NCBI RefSeq assembly: GCF_030296675.1
Contig: NZ_AP027736.1
Span: 1,364,001-1,428,000 of the forward strand
Length of the DNA: 64,000 nt
Reading direction: 5' to 3'
DNA from: Demequina sediminis
Lineage (GTDB): Bacteria > Actinomycetota > Actinomycetes > Actinomycetales > Demequinaceae
The translations under genes were made by a program, and so were the position numbers. The notes under the pieces are model-generated. The model was not told where the DNA came from, did no database searches, and saw nothing but the letters and a program-made list of their open reading frames with translations. This document shows positions 52,579 through 61,783 of the stretch, piece after piece. Within the stretch, counting starts at the first letter, position 1. Every line of letters starts with the position of its first letter.

Positions 52579-53553
52579 CTACGCGGTCGCGACGAGCGCG
52601 ACGGTGTACGCGGCCCAGGCCGTCACGAGCACCGCACCCTCGATGCGATTGATGCGGCCGTGCCCGCGCGGGCGATAGCCCATCGCCACGAGCGCGACCG
52701 TGAAGATCACCAGGATCGGCAGGTCGCGCGCGAGGGCGACCGGCTCGACCACGGTGGGGGCGATGAGGCCCGCGAGCCCCACGACGGCAAGCGTGTTGAA
52801 GATGTTGGAGCCGATCACATTGCCGAGCACCAGTTCTGTGGCGCCGCGCCTGGCCGCCGCGATAGCCGCGGCCAGCTCGGGTGCCGAGGTCCCGACGGCC
52901 ACCACGGTCAGGCCGATCACGAGGTCCGACCAGCCCAGGCGCTGAGCGATGCCCACGGCTCCCCACACGAGGACGCGTGAGGCGACCACCAGCAGGACGA
53001 TGCCGCCGAGCGTCCACGCCCACGCCCTGGCGCGGCTCATCGCCTCGATGCGTTCGCGCTCCTCCACCTCGATCGCGAGCTCGTCCGGCTCGGCCTCGCG
53101 CTGGCGGCGTCGCGCGTCCCAGATCGACCACGCGATCTGCGCGCCGAGCGCGGCCACGAGGATCAGCGCGTCGACGCGCGAGATCTCCCCGTCAAGCATG
53201 AGCACCGCGAGCAGCACGGTGAGGCCCAGCAGCAACGGCATTTCGCGCACGAGCACGCCACGATGCACCGCGATGGGCACCAGGATCGCCGTGGCGCCCA
53301 GGATGAGGCCGATGTTCGCGATGTTCGACCCGATCGCGTTGCCGAGAGCGATCCCTGGATCGCCTCCCGCCGCGGCGAACGCGGACACCACGAGCTCGGG
53401 CGCGGACGTCCCGAAGCCGACGATGAGCATGCCCACCAGCAGCGGCGACACGCCCATGTGAGTCGCGACCGCGGACGCACCGCCCACAAACCGGTCGGCG
53501 CTCCACCACAGCGCGAGGAGTCCGACCAGCGTGGCGAGGATCGCGAGCGTCAT
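52579..53553 (-). CDS. Calcium/sodium antiporter, YrbG family
   Basis: A 324-residue cation exchanger with ten predicted membrane segments arranged as two inverted repeats. The alpha motifs are VGFGTSAPELVVSAFAAAGG with GNAIGSNIANIGLILGATA in the first half, and VAVGTSAPELAAAIAAARRG with GNVIGSNIFNTLAVVGLAG in the second. A charged cytoplasmic loop (residues about 165-195) separates them. Start ATG at 53553; the longer open frame upstream is not conserved. It ends 14 bp from the convergent VOC gene. Confidence 0.93.
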   Translation of the reverse strand: MTLAILATLVGLLALWWSADRFVGGASAVATHMGVSPLLVGMLIVGFGTSAPELVVSAFAAAGGDPGIALGNAIGSNIANIGLILGATAILVPIAVHRGVLVREMPLLLGLTVLLAVLMLDGEISRVDALILVAALGAQIAWSIWDARRRQREAEPDELAIEVEERERIEAMSRARAWAWTLGGIVLLVVASRVLVWGAVGIAQRLGWSDLVIGLTVVAVGTSAPELAAAIAAARRGATELVLGNVIGSNIFNTLAVVGLAGLIAPTVVEPVALARDLPILVIFTVALVAMGYRPRGHGRINRIEGAVLVTAWAAYTVALVATA

Positions 53554-53588
53554 GGACAGAGCGTAACGATGCGGGCGGGCGTGCGAAC

Positions 53589-53618
53589 GGCCGCCCACCC
53601 GAACCGGGTGCGGCGGCC
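53589..53618 (-). terminator. Hairpin downstream of tmRNA
   Basis: GGCCGCC (53589-53595) and GGCGGCC (53612-53618) enclose a second pairing ACCCG/CGGGT. It lies 22 bp past the mature 3' end of tmRNA in the direction of its transcription. Confidence 0.75.
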
Positions 53619-53640
53619 GCTCGTGAACCACAGGGATGAG

Positions 53641-54006
53641 TGGAGATGCCGGGAATCGAACCCGGGTCCGCATGTCCAAACCGAAGTCTTCTCCGGGCGC
53701 AGCCTGAGGAGTATTTCTCGGCCCCCGGCACGCATCAGGCGAGCACGTCGGATAGGCCCAGTCATCTAAGAGTCCCGCAGCCCCCGATGACGAGGAGCTG
53801 AAGCAAGTTCCCTAGTCGACGCCAGGATCCGGGTCGGGAACACCCCCGGGCTGACGGACTTCATGGCGCTCGCTTAGGCAGCGAGGGCGAAGTCGGTGCG
53901 CTTGGAATCGGCACCTATTGGTTTGCAGGGGTCGTTAACGAGATAACCCTGCGTTCTCGGCCCGCTTCCCTTCGGAAGTAAACACACGTCGAAACCGATC
54001 ATCCCC
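53641..54006 (-). ncRNA. ssrA: Transfer-messenger RNA (tmRNA)
   Basis: A 366-base tmRNA that rescues stalled ribosomes with SmpB. The acceptor GGGGATG at the 5' end (54006-54000) pairs with CATCTCC at the 3' end, with one G-T pair. The 3' half has the tRNA-like T arm GGGTTCGATTCCC. The tag frame (53912-53874, minus strand) reads ADSKRTDFALAA then TAA, of the actinobacterial type ending in ALAA, which marks proteins for Clp proteases. CCA is not encoded. Its partner smpB lies at 61247-61717. Confidence 0.96.
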
Positions 54007-54080
54007 TGTGTAGTTGTAGGACCATTCTACCGGCACGACCGACACCGCCCAAGCCCCCACTGCCCTACCCCCGTGCGGCG

Positions 54081-54854
54081 CTACAACTCGAGCCGCACCG
54101 CGGTCTCGAGCGCGACCTCGATCGAGGCCATCCACCCATCCTTGAGTGCCGCGTTCTTCTCCGAGTACAGGCTCGCGCCGTCGACCAGGTTCGACGAGCA
54201 CGCGCAGATCATCCCCGCACGCAGCCCGCGCAGACGCGCGACCACATACATCGCGGAGCTCTCCATCTCGACGTTGAGGATGCCCAACCGCGACAGCTCC
54301 GCGATCCACTCGGGCCCCTCGGCGTAGAACGCGTCGTCCGTGGCGTTGATGCCGGCGAAGACGCGCCGCGCGGTGCCCGCGGTGAGTTCGCGCGCCACCT
54401 GCGTGAGAGACGATGCCACGGCGAGGTCGGGCACGGCGGGATACCCGGGATGGACATAGGCGGCCGTAGTGCCGTCGTTGCGTAGTGAGCCCTCGGACAC
54501 GAGCAGGTCACCCGGCTCGATGCCCGGCTGCAGCGCGGCGGACGACCCCACACGGATGAACGAGGTCACGCCCACGCGCGCGAGCTCCTCGACGGCGATC
54601 GCGGTCGAGGGGCAGCCCATGCCGGTCGAGGTCGCGGTGATGAGGCGCCCCTTGTAGTAGCCGGTCATGGTGCGGTGTTCGCGCCGGTGCGCGACCTCCG
54701 TGACGTCCGTGAGGAACTCGGCAATCATGGGCACGCGGAACGGGTCGCCGGGCAGGAGCGCAACCGTCCCCACCTCACCCGGCGCGAGGCCCACGTGATA
54801 CTGGCGGGCGTTCAGACCCGCGGCGGACTTGTCGACAATGGTGGGCTCAGACAC
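54081..54854 (-). CDS. udp: Uridine phosphorylase
   Basis: A 257-residue nucleoside phosphorylase (PNP/UDP family) that splits uridine to uracil and ribose 1-phosphate. Motifs: VALLPGDPFRVPMIAEFL with the phosphate-binding start, TGMGCPSTAIAVEELARVGV (family signature) and NVEMESSAMYVVARLRGLRA, where the Glu-Met-Glu binds ribose. FIRVGSSAALQPGIEPGDLL resembles the bacterial Udp pocket. GTG at 54854 is the start. It stands between the tmRNA gene and a TetR gene on the same strand. Confidence 0.9.
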   Translation of the reverse strand: MSEPTIVDKSAAGLNARQYHVGLAPGEVGTVALLPGDPFRVPMIAEFLTDVTEVAHRREHRTMTGYYKGRLITATSTGMGCPSTAIAVEELARVGVTSFIRVGSSAALQPGIEPGDLLVSEGSLRNDGTTAAYVHPGYPAVPDLAVASSLTQVARELTAGTARRVFAGINATDDAFYAEGPEWIAELSRLGILNVEMESSAMYVVARLRGLRAGMICACSSNLVDGASLYSEKNAALKDGWMASIEVALETAVRLEL

Positions 54855-54924
54855 GAGCGACCCTCCGGCGCAGGACCCGAGCGGCGGGGCCCGCCGCTAG
54901 CGAAGGGCCTGCGTGGCGCCGAGG

Positions 54925-55508
54925 CTAGCAAGCGCAGGTTTCGCCCGTGTTGCCTGGCTCCACTCCGGGCAGCCCCATCACGATCCGCCAGATCCAGGTG
55001 GCGGCCTCGCGAGCCGAGGGGCGCGGATCGAGGGCGAGCCACTCGCCGATCACTCCCAGCACCAGCCCGGTGATGCCCGCGGCGACGGCGTCGACCGGGA
55101 CCTCGCGCGGGATGACGTCGCCCGCCTCCGGGGCGAGCCCGCGGATCGCCTCGCGCGTCTTGAGTCGCAGCCGCGCGAGCACCGCCCCGTAGCCGGGCTC
55201 CGTGAAGACGCGCACGTAGAGCTCGGCATGGGTGTCGATGTGGTCGAGGAACAGCACGAGCGCCTCGGGGGGTCGGGCGAGTCGAGCTCGATGCGCTCGA
55301 GCTGCGCGCCCGCCTCCTCCGCGATGAGATCGAGGGCGTCGGCGAGCAGCGTCTCCTTGTCGGAGTAGTGCTGGTAGAACGTGCTGCGGTTGACGCCTGC
55401 GCGCGCCGCGATGTCACTCACCGAGACCTCGTCCACGCCGCGCTCGCGCGCGAGAGCGAAGAGCGCCTCCTGGAGGCGGCGTCGGGTCTTGACGATGCGG
55501 GCGTCCAC
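54925..55508 (-). CDS. TetR family regulator of the MMPL transporter (frameshifted)
   Basis: A regulator of 194 residues after repair. The helix-turn-helix is VSVSDIAARAGVNRSTFYQH near residues 28-47 with the DNA-contacting helix GVNRSTFYQHYSDKE. The C-terminal domain matches the TetR_C_7-like type (ALVLFLDHIDTHAELYVRVF). The G run 55267-55272 lacks one base; repair gives DSPDPPEALVLFL. GTG at 55508 starts the gene. It is divergent from the MMPL gene, with a palindrome at 55558-55572 between them, so it probably represses the transporter and itself. Confidence 0.85.
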
Positions 55509-55557
55509 ACGGAGATTGTGGCACCTTTGGGGACACGTTCACCACCCGATAACCAAC

Positions 55558-55572
55558 AGTTGTTGCACAACT
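55558..55572. promoter_or_regulatory. Palindromic operator between tetR and the MMPL gene
   Basis: AGTTGT and ACAACT are perfect inverted arms separated by TGC. It lies in the 185-bp divergent gap, 49 bp from the tetR start, in an AT-richer patch. This is the best candidate site for the TetR protein. Confidence 0.65.
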
Positions 55573-55693
55573 CCCGCGCGTCACTTACGCTGATCCGAGG
55601 CCAGGAGCCCCGCCGCGACACTCGCACCGGGAGCCCGGCCGTCCCCGGCATCGTCGCCACCGCCCCCTTCCCTCACCGCAGAAAGGTGCCCCC

Positions 55694-58273
55694 GTGGCCA
55701 ACCTCCTGTACCGCATCGGCCGCTCCGCGGCGATGCGGCCGCTCGTCGTGATCCTCGCGTGGATCCTCGCGCTCGCCGTCGCGGGCGGATCGTTCGTCGC
55801 ATTCGGCGGCACGCTCACCGACAGCTTCTCGATCCCCGGCCTCGAGACCGAGCGGGTCACGGACCAGCTCTCCGAGGAGATTCCCGGGCTCGACGGCGGC
55901 TCCGCGCGCGCCGTCTTCCACACCGAGGACGGCACCGAGCTCACCACAGAGCAGCGCGAAGGCATCTCGGAGGCGCTCGCCGCGGCCGAGGACGTGAGCG
56001 CGGTCTCCGGCGTGGTCGACCCCTTCATCACGCAGGCGCAGCTCGCCGAGCAGCGCGCTCAGCTCGACGCCGCCCCCCAGCAGATCGCCGATGCGCGCGC
56101 CGAGATCGAGGCCGGCCAGGCTCAGCTCGACGCGGGTCAGGAGCAGCTCGACGCCGCCCGCGCGGAGCTCGAGGCGGGCCAGGCTCAGCTCGACGCCGCG
56201 ATCGCGCAGGCCCGCGAGGCGGGCATGTACGAGGCCGCGCAGGCCGAGTTCGACGCGCAGCAGGCCCAGCTCGACGCTGGCCTCGCTCAGCTCGAGGAGC
56301 AGCAGTCCGAGATCTCGACGCAGCAGGAGCAGATCGACGCTGGCCTCGCGGAACTCACCGCGCAGGAGGCGCAGCTCGCGCTCGGGACGCAGCTGGCCGA
56401 CGCCGCCGCCGGCATCCGCTCCGTCTCGGAGGACGGCACCACCGCGCTGGGCCTCATCCAGTTCGACACGCCCGTCTACGGCGTGGTGCAGACGGACAAG
56501 GAGGCCGTCATCGAGGCGATCTCCACCGCGGTCCCCGAGGGCGTCTCCGTCGACTTCTCGGCCGACCTCGCGTCCGACGTCTCCGGCATCCTGGGCGTGG
56601 GTGAGGTCGTGGGCGTCGCGCTCGCGTTCGTCGTACTGATGGTCATGATGCGGGCGATCTGGCCCGCGGTGCAGCCCATCCTCACCTCCGTCCTTGGCGT
56701 GGGCGTGGGCGTCGCGACCGCCCTGGCGTTCTCCGGCACGGTCGAGATGTCCTCCGTCACGCCGGTGCTGGGCGTGATGCTCGCGCTCGCGGTCGGCATC
56801 GACTACTCGCTTTTCATCGTCAACCGTCATCGCCAGCAGGTGAAGCGTGGCATGGACGTCCACGAGTCCGTGGGTCTCGCCAACGGCACCTCCGGCAACG
56901 CGGTCGTGTTCGCCGGCACCACGGTGATGGTCGCGCTGCTCGCCCTCAACGTCACGGGCGTGCCGTTCCTCGGGATCATGGGCACCGTCGCGGCCTTCTG
57001 CGTCGCGGTCGCGGTGCTCACCGCGGTGACCCTCACCCCCGCCCTGCTGGGCCTCATGGGGACCCGCGTGCTCGGGGCCAAGGCCCGCGCGAGCATCGGC
57101 GCTCCCGAGCACGCCGAGGCTCCCGTCGCCGCGATGCGCACCGGCCGCGCCGTGCTCGCGTTCCTCGCGGCGTCCGCCGCGCTGCTGGTCATCGCGCTCC
57201 CCGCGATGTCGATGCGACTGGGCCTTCCGGACGGCACCCAGGAGCCGCAGGACTCGACGCAGTACATCGCGTACACGACCATCGGCTCCGCATTCGGCGA
57301 GGGCGTCAACGGCACGCTGCTCGTGACCGCCGCGCTCCCCGAGGTGGTCACCGAGGATGGCGTGATCGCGACCCAGGCTGCCATCGCCACCGCGCTCATG
57401 GAGCACGAGGACGTCACGGCGGTCGCGCCAGCGGGCGTGTCCGACGATCGCGACTTCTTCGCCTTCCAGGTCATCCCGGCCGAGGGCCCGTCGAGCGAGT
57501 CCACCGCGGCACTCGTGCACGACCTCCGCGCGCTATCGCCGCTCGACGCCTCGGGCACGGCCGCGCGGGACGATGCGTCGCTGTCCGAGGTGGAGATCGG
57601 CGTCGCGGGAGAGGCCAGCGGCAACATCGACGTGTCCGAGAAGCTCGACTCTGTCCTGCCGCTCTACCTCGCGATCGTCGTGGGGCTGTCGATCATCATC
57701 CTGGTGATCGTGTTCCGCTCGCTGATCGTGCCGCTCATCGCCACGCTCGGGTTCGTCCTGTCGCTGTTCGCGGCGTTCGGCGCCGTGACCGCGGTGTTCC
57801 AGTGGGGATGGCTGAGCGACCTGTTCGGCGTCCACGACCCGGGGCCGATCCTGAGCTTCCTGCCCATCCTGCTGACCGGCATCCTGTTCGGCCTCGCGAT
57901 GGACTACCAGCTCTTCCTCACCACCGGCATGCGCGAGGCCTACGTGCACGGCATGAACGCGCGCGAGTCCGTAGTCGCGGGCCTGCGCCACGGCCGGGCG
58001 GTGGTCACCGCCGCCGCGATCATCATGATCTCGGTGTTCGGCGGCTTCGTGTTCTCGCACATCGCGATGATCCGGCCGATGGGCTTCGGGCTCGCGATGG
58101 GCGTGCTGTTCGACGCCTTCGTGGTCCGCATGGTGATCGTGCCGTCGCTCATGCACCTCGTGGGCGACAAGGCGTGGTGGCTTCCGGGCTGGCTCGACCG
58201 GATCCTGCCGAACGTGGACGTCGAGGGCGCGGCGCTCGAGCGCGCCCACCCCGTGCCGCACGCGAGCGCGTAG
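55694..58273 (+). CDS. MMPL/RND family transporter with periplasmic coiled-coil insert
   Basis: An 859-residue RND-superfamily pump of the MMPL type, with about twelve membrane segments in two sets (segment 1 at 15-35; others at about 300-460, 495-520 and 655-830). Key motifs are GIDYSLFIVNRHRQQVKRGM and, in the second half, FGLAMDYQLFLTTGMREAYV, whose Asp-Tyr pairs carry protons. Residues about 113-230 form a long coiled coil of repeated QLDAG units, resembling YhgE/Pip-type tails. GTG at 55694 follows AGAAAGGTGCCCCC. TetR control is likely through the shared gap. Lipids or drugs are possible substrates. Confidence 0.92.
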   Translation: MANLLYRIGRSAAMRPLVVILAWILALAVAGGSFVAFGGTLTDSFSIPGLETERVTDQLSEEIPGLDGGSARAVFHTEDGTELTTEQREGISEALAAAEDVSAVSGVVDPFITQAQLAEQRAQLDAAPQQIADARAEIEAGQAQLDAGQEQLDAARAELEAGQAQLDAAIAQAREAGMYEAAQAEFDAQQAQLDAGLAQLEEQQSEISTQQEQIDAGLAELTAQEAQLALGTQLADAAAGIRSVSEDGTTALGLIQFDTPVYGVVQTDKEAVIEAISTAVPEGVSVDFSADLASDVSGILGVGEVVGVALAFVVLMVMMRAIWPAVQPILTSVLGVGVGVATALAFSGTVEMSSVTPVLGVMLALAVGIDYSLFIVNRHRQQVKRGMDVHESVGLANGTSGNAVVFAGTTVMVALLALNVTGVPFLGIMGTVAAFCVAVAVLTAVTLTPALLGLMGTRVLGAKARASIGAPEHAEAPVAAMRTGRAVLAFLAASAALLVIALPAMSMRLGLPDGTQEPQDSTQYIAYTTIGSAFGEGVNGTLLVTAALPEVVTEDGVIATQAAIATALMEHEDVTAVAPAGVSDDRDFFAFQVIPAEGPSSESTAALVHDLRALSPLDASGTAARDDASLSEVEIGVAGEASGNIDVSEKLDSVLPLYLAIVVGLSIIILVIVFRSLIVPLIATLGFVLSLFAAFGAVTAVFQWGWLSDLFGVHDPGPILSFLPILLTGILFGLAMDYQLFLTTGMREAYVHGMNARESVVAGLRHGRAVVTAAAIIMISVFGGFVFSHIAMIRPMGFGLAMGVLFDAFVVRMVIVPSLMHLVGDKAWWLPGWLDRILPNVDVEGAALERAHPVPHASA

Positions 58274-58284
58274 GTCACCGCGCG

Positions 58285-58323
58285 ACGATGCCCGCCCTCC
58301 CCGCGTGGGACGGCGGGCATCGT
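58285..58323. terminator. Hairpin after the MMPL gene
   Basis: ACGATGCCCGCC (58285-58296) and GGCGGGCATCGT (58312-58323) form a perfect 12-bp stem beginning 11 bp past the stop. The stem contains two inverted copies of the recurring intergenic word. Confidence 0.85.
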
Positions 58324-58346
58324 TGCTTGCGGGCTACGGTCGTGCC

Positions 58347-59306
58347 ATGACGGTCCTCGATGTCGCCCAGCGACTGCTTCCGCGCCGCCACCGCACCGTA
58401 TTGATCGCCGTCCACCGGGGCGGCGAGACGCTGCACCGGACCGTGGGCGCCGCCGAGGGCTCGGACGGCGAGATCGGCTCGGTGTCCAAGGGGATGACGG
58501 GACTGCTCCTGCACGACTCGATCGCACGCGGCGAGGTGACCACCGAGTCCACCCTGGGTGACACGCTCGGGCTGACCGGCGCGCTGGCTCCGGTGACGTT
58601 GGGCGCTCTCGCCACGCACCACGGGGGCGTGCCTCCGCAGCCCGCGATGGGCCCCGAGCGACCGCTCTTGCGCCGCACGTGGCGGATGTGGGCGCGCGGC
58701 GAGAACCCGTACGGAGACACGCTCGCGCAGCTCATCGAGCAGGCGGAGTCAACCGCTCTCGGGCGACCCGGCTTCGTGTACTCGAATCTGGGTTTCGAGC
58801 TGCTGGGCGCGGCGCTCGCGCGCGCGGCAGGCACCACCTTCGCGGCGCTCCTGCGGGACCGGCTCACCGTGCCGCTGGGCATGACCGACACGTATGCGCC
58901 CGCGACTCGCGACGAGTTGCGCCCCGCGGCGCTGACCGGGACCAGCAGGAGGGGCCGGCCTCACGCCGCGTGGACCGGCGAGGCGATCGCACCGGCGGGC
59001 GGGGTCCGCACCACCGCGGCCGACCTCGGGGCGTTCGTGGGCGCGCTCGCGGAGGGCAGCGCGCCGGGGATCGGCGCCCTCGACCCTGTCGCGGAGGCGG
59101 GTCGCGGCGCACGCATCGGCGCCGCGTGGATCACGCTCGAGGCGCGCGGACGCGTCGTGACGTGGCACAACGGCCGCACGGGCGGATTCGCGTCGTTCGT
59201 GGGGGTGGACCGCGAGGCGCGTGCGGCGGTGGGCGTCGTGAGCGCCACCGCGGCGGGCTTCGACGCGGCGGGCCTCAGGATGCTCGACGCGGTCGCGCGC
59301 GCGTAG
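58347..59306 (+). CDS. Serine hydrolase, beta-lactamase/class C-like
   Basis: A 319-residue member of the penicillin-binding-protein-like serine hydrolases. The nucleophile is in IGSVSKGMTGLLLHD (SxxK), the second motif is VYSNLGFELLGAALAR (YxN) and the third is HNGRTGGFASFVG in place of KTG. HHGGVPPQPAMG resembles related esterases or D-aminopeptidases. No signal peptide is visible, so it is probably cytosolic. ATG at 58347 is the start. It is convergent with the DUF2207 gene. Confidence 0.88.
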   Translation: MTVLDVAQRLLPRRHRTVLIAVHRGGETLHRTVGAAEGSDGEIGSVSKGMTGLLLHDSIARGEVTTESTLGDTLGLTGALAPVTLGALATHHGGVPPQPAMGPERPLLRRTWRMWARGENPYGDTLAQLIEQAESTALGRPGFVYSNLGFELLGAALARAAGTTFAALLRDRLTVPLGMTDTYAPATRDELRPAALTGTSRRGRPHAAWTGEAIAPAGGVRTTAADLGAFVGALAEGSAPGIGALDPVAEAGRGARIGAAWITLEARGRVVTWHNGRTGGFASFVGVDREARAAVGVVSATAAGFDAAGLRMLDAVARA

Positions 59307-59329
59307 CGGCGCGGGTCAGGGGACCGGCC

Positions 59330-61152
59330 TCACCAGCCGCCGCCGCCCCCTCCGCCGCCACCACCACCGGAGAAGCCGCCGCCGGAGAAGCCCGACCCGC
59401 CAGAACTGGACGGGGTGGGGGCGCTCATCGCGGCATCGGCCATGCTGGTGAACTCGCTCATGCGGTGGCCGAAGCCGCCCGCGTGCAGCCAGAACGCACC
59501 GTAGGCCGCTCCGTGATACCAGGTGGGCTCGGCGAGCTGCACGCCCTGCGCGGCGAGTGCCTCGAACTTCCTGGTCCACTGCTCCGTGACGCCAAACGCG
59601 ATCGCGTAGGGCAGGTAGCGCCCGAAGATGTCCTGGCCCTCCTCGAAGCGCAGCTGCTCTCCTCCGCGGTGCGCAGGTACAGCTCGAAGCCGCGCGTCTC
59701 GGCCAGCACACGCGTGCCCTCGGGGGTGCGTGCCGGCGCGATCTTGGTGGTGACGAGCATCGCGAGGCCCAGGATGATGACCGGGATGCCCAGCAGCGCC
59801 CACGAGCTCACGTTGGCGAGGCCGATCGTCGCGAGCACGCCGCCGATCAGGATGCCGATGCCCACGCCGGCCCACGCCTGACGCGCGTGCGAGGGGTTGC
59901 GGTTGAACCAGCCGAGCTCGGTCACCTCCGCATAGAGCTCGGACTGGACCTTCGCCATGTCGGCGTGGAACGTGGTCTTGAGGTCCGTGAGCGTCACGCG
60001 GTCGCGGCCGTCGAAGACAGCGTCGAAGAGCGTGCGCGCGTAGGGGCGGAGGTTGTCATCCGCCTCGCGCGTCTTCACGAACGCGTAGTCCTTCTCCCCC
60101 ACCTCCTCGATCACCAGGTAGCCGCGCACCGCGAGATCGACCATCGTCGCGGTGACGTCGCGCGTGTCCGCGACCTCGTCGATCAGCGTGCCCAGCTGTC
60201 CTGGCCGCAGGTTCGCCGGCGGAGCGAACGCGACCGCGACGGGCTCGTTGCGGTTGCGGCGCGTGACCTGCGCCTCGGCGCCGAAGGCGGGCGCCACGCC
60301 GGGCGTCAGCCCCGCATACGCCTGGTCCGTCCCCGTCGCGAGCAGTCGGCGCACGATCAACCACCCGCCGCCCAGCAGGATGAGCAGCGCGGCTCCCACC
60401 GTCCACGGCGTGAGGCGGAAGGCGCGCGCGAAGTCGTTGCTCTCGACCAGCACGGGCGTGGTCTCGTGGGTGCCGGAGGGGAAGAGCACCGCGACCGTGA
60501 GCGGCTCGCCGGGGGCGAGCGCGTCCTGGGTGAAGGTCGCCGATGCCCCGGTCGAGTCCGCCGCGCCGCACGCGGCGTCTCCGCCCGCCTCTCCCGCCCA
60601 GCACTGCACCGCGGTGACGTCGGCGGCGCCCGTCACGGTGACCGCGATGTCGCTGATCGGCGTCTCCCAGCCGTCGCCGATGACGTTCCAGTAGAACTCG
60701 TCGCCCGCGACGCCCGTCTCGGTCTCGTCGGCCGTGGTCGCGTTCATCACGGCGTCGATCGTGTACTCGAGGACGTAGGTCTGCACTCCGGAGACATCGT
60801 CCACGTCCTCGTCACCCACGCGCACCGCCAGCCAGTCCGACCCCTCCTCGAGGTAGACCTCAGCGGGCGCGCCCGAGGGAGAGGAGGCCGTGACGTCGGT
60901 GATGTCGTACACGCGCGCATACGTGTCGTCGTAGCCCTGGCGGATCGGGAGGGTCCAGAACGGCCCGTGGCCCGGCTCATCGCCGAAGTTGAAGTCGATC
61001 TCCACGCGCACGCGAGCGGACCCGTCCTCGGAGAGCACGTAGGTCGCGTCCCACCTGTCGACGCTGCGGCCGCCGTCGGTCGCGGCCTGCGCGGCGGTGG
61101 GGAAAACGGCTGCGACCAGGGCGATCGCGAGGGCGGCGAAGGTGCGCGTCAT
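59330..61152 (-). CDS. DUF2207 domain membrane protein (frameshifted)
   Basis: A 607-residue exported membrane protein after repair. It has a signal peptide (LAIALVAAVFPTAAQA), a beta-rich extracytoplasmic domain of about 190 residues (DRWDATYVLSEDGSARVRVE, GPFWTLPIRQGYDDTYARVY), a membrane helix near 255, a cytoplasmic part and two more helices (about 455-500). The C-terminus is a Ser-Gly tail ending in a poly-Gly run and Trp. Near 59660 a G is missing in GAGGAGAGC; repair gives EEQLRFEEGQDIFGRYL. DUF2207 proteins have no known role. ATG at 61152. Confidence 0.88.
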
Positions 61153-61246
61153 GCCCCCCATCATGCCGAAGCCGCGGCGCACGCGGTGACACACGCGCGG
61201 TGGTCACCCCACACCGGGGTGCGGCGCATCGTCCCCGCGCGCATCC

Positions 61247-61717
61247 TCAGGTGTTGAGGCGGCGCTGGACGCCCAGCGAGCGCTCCGACTCGCGCTTGTC
61301 CTGCTTCTCGCGCAGGGCCTGGCGCTTGTCGTGCATCTTCTTACCGCGGCCGAGGCCAATCTCGAGCTTCGCGCGGCCGTCGAGGAAGTACAGGCGCAGC
61401 GGGACGATCGTGAAGCCCTTCTCGCGCGTGCGCTGCTGGAGGTCCTCGATCTCATGGCCGTGCAGCAGGAGCTTGCGCTTGCGACGCGGGGCGTGATTGG
61501 TCCACGTGCCCTGCGAGTACTCCGGGATGTGGATGTTCTCCGCCCAGGCCTCGCCGCCGTCGATGTACACGTAGCCGTCGCCGATCACGGCGCGCCCCTG
61601 GCGCAGCGACTTCACCTCGGTGCCGGTGAGCACGATTCCCGCCTCGAAGACATCGTCGATGAAGAAGTCGTGGCGCGCGGCGCGGTTGGTCGCAACCACC
61701 TTGATGCCGTCACCCAT
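61247..61717 (-). CDS. smpB: SsrA-binding protein SmpB
   Basis: A 156-residue RNA-binding protein that brings tmRNA to stalled ribosomes. The fold starts with ATNRAARHDFFIDDVFEAGI, followed by LTGTEVKSLRQGRA and IHIPEYSQGTWTNH. The basic C-terminal tail GRGKKMHDKRQALREKQDKR mimics mRNA in the decoding centre. It follows the M23 peptidase and ftsX on the same strand, a conserved actinobacterial order. The tmRNA gene is 7 kb away. Start ATG at 61717. Confidence 0.96.
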   Translation of the reverse strand: MGDGIKVVATNRAARHDFFIDDVFEAGIVLTGTEVKSLRQGRAVIGDGYVYIDGGEAWAENIHIPEYSQGTWTNHAPRRKRKLLLHGHEIEDLQQRTREKGFTIVPLRLYFLDGRAKLEIGLGRGKKMHDKRQALREKQDKRESERSLGVQRRLNT

Positions 61718-61783
61718 GACTCACCTCCTCGATGTCCTCGCCCGGGCGGGCGACGCACCAGTCTACCGGGACGATGCCCTGGT

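Noticed and set aside
55673-57520. 615-residue minus-strand frame opposite the MMPL gene
   Set aside because: The His- and Arg-rich composition and lack of any motif mark it as a shadow of the MMPL coding sequence.
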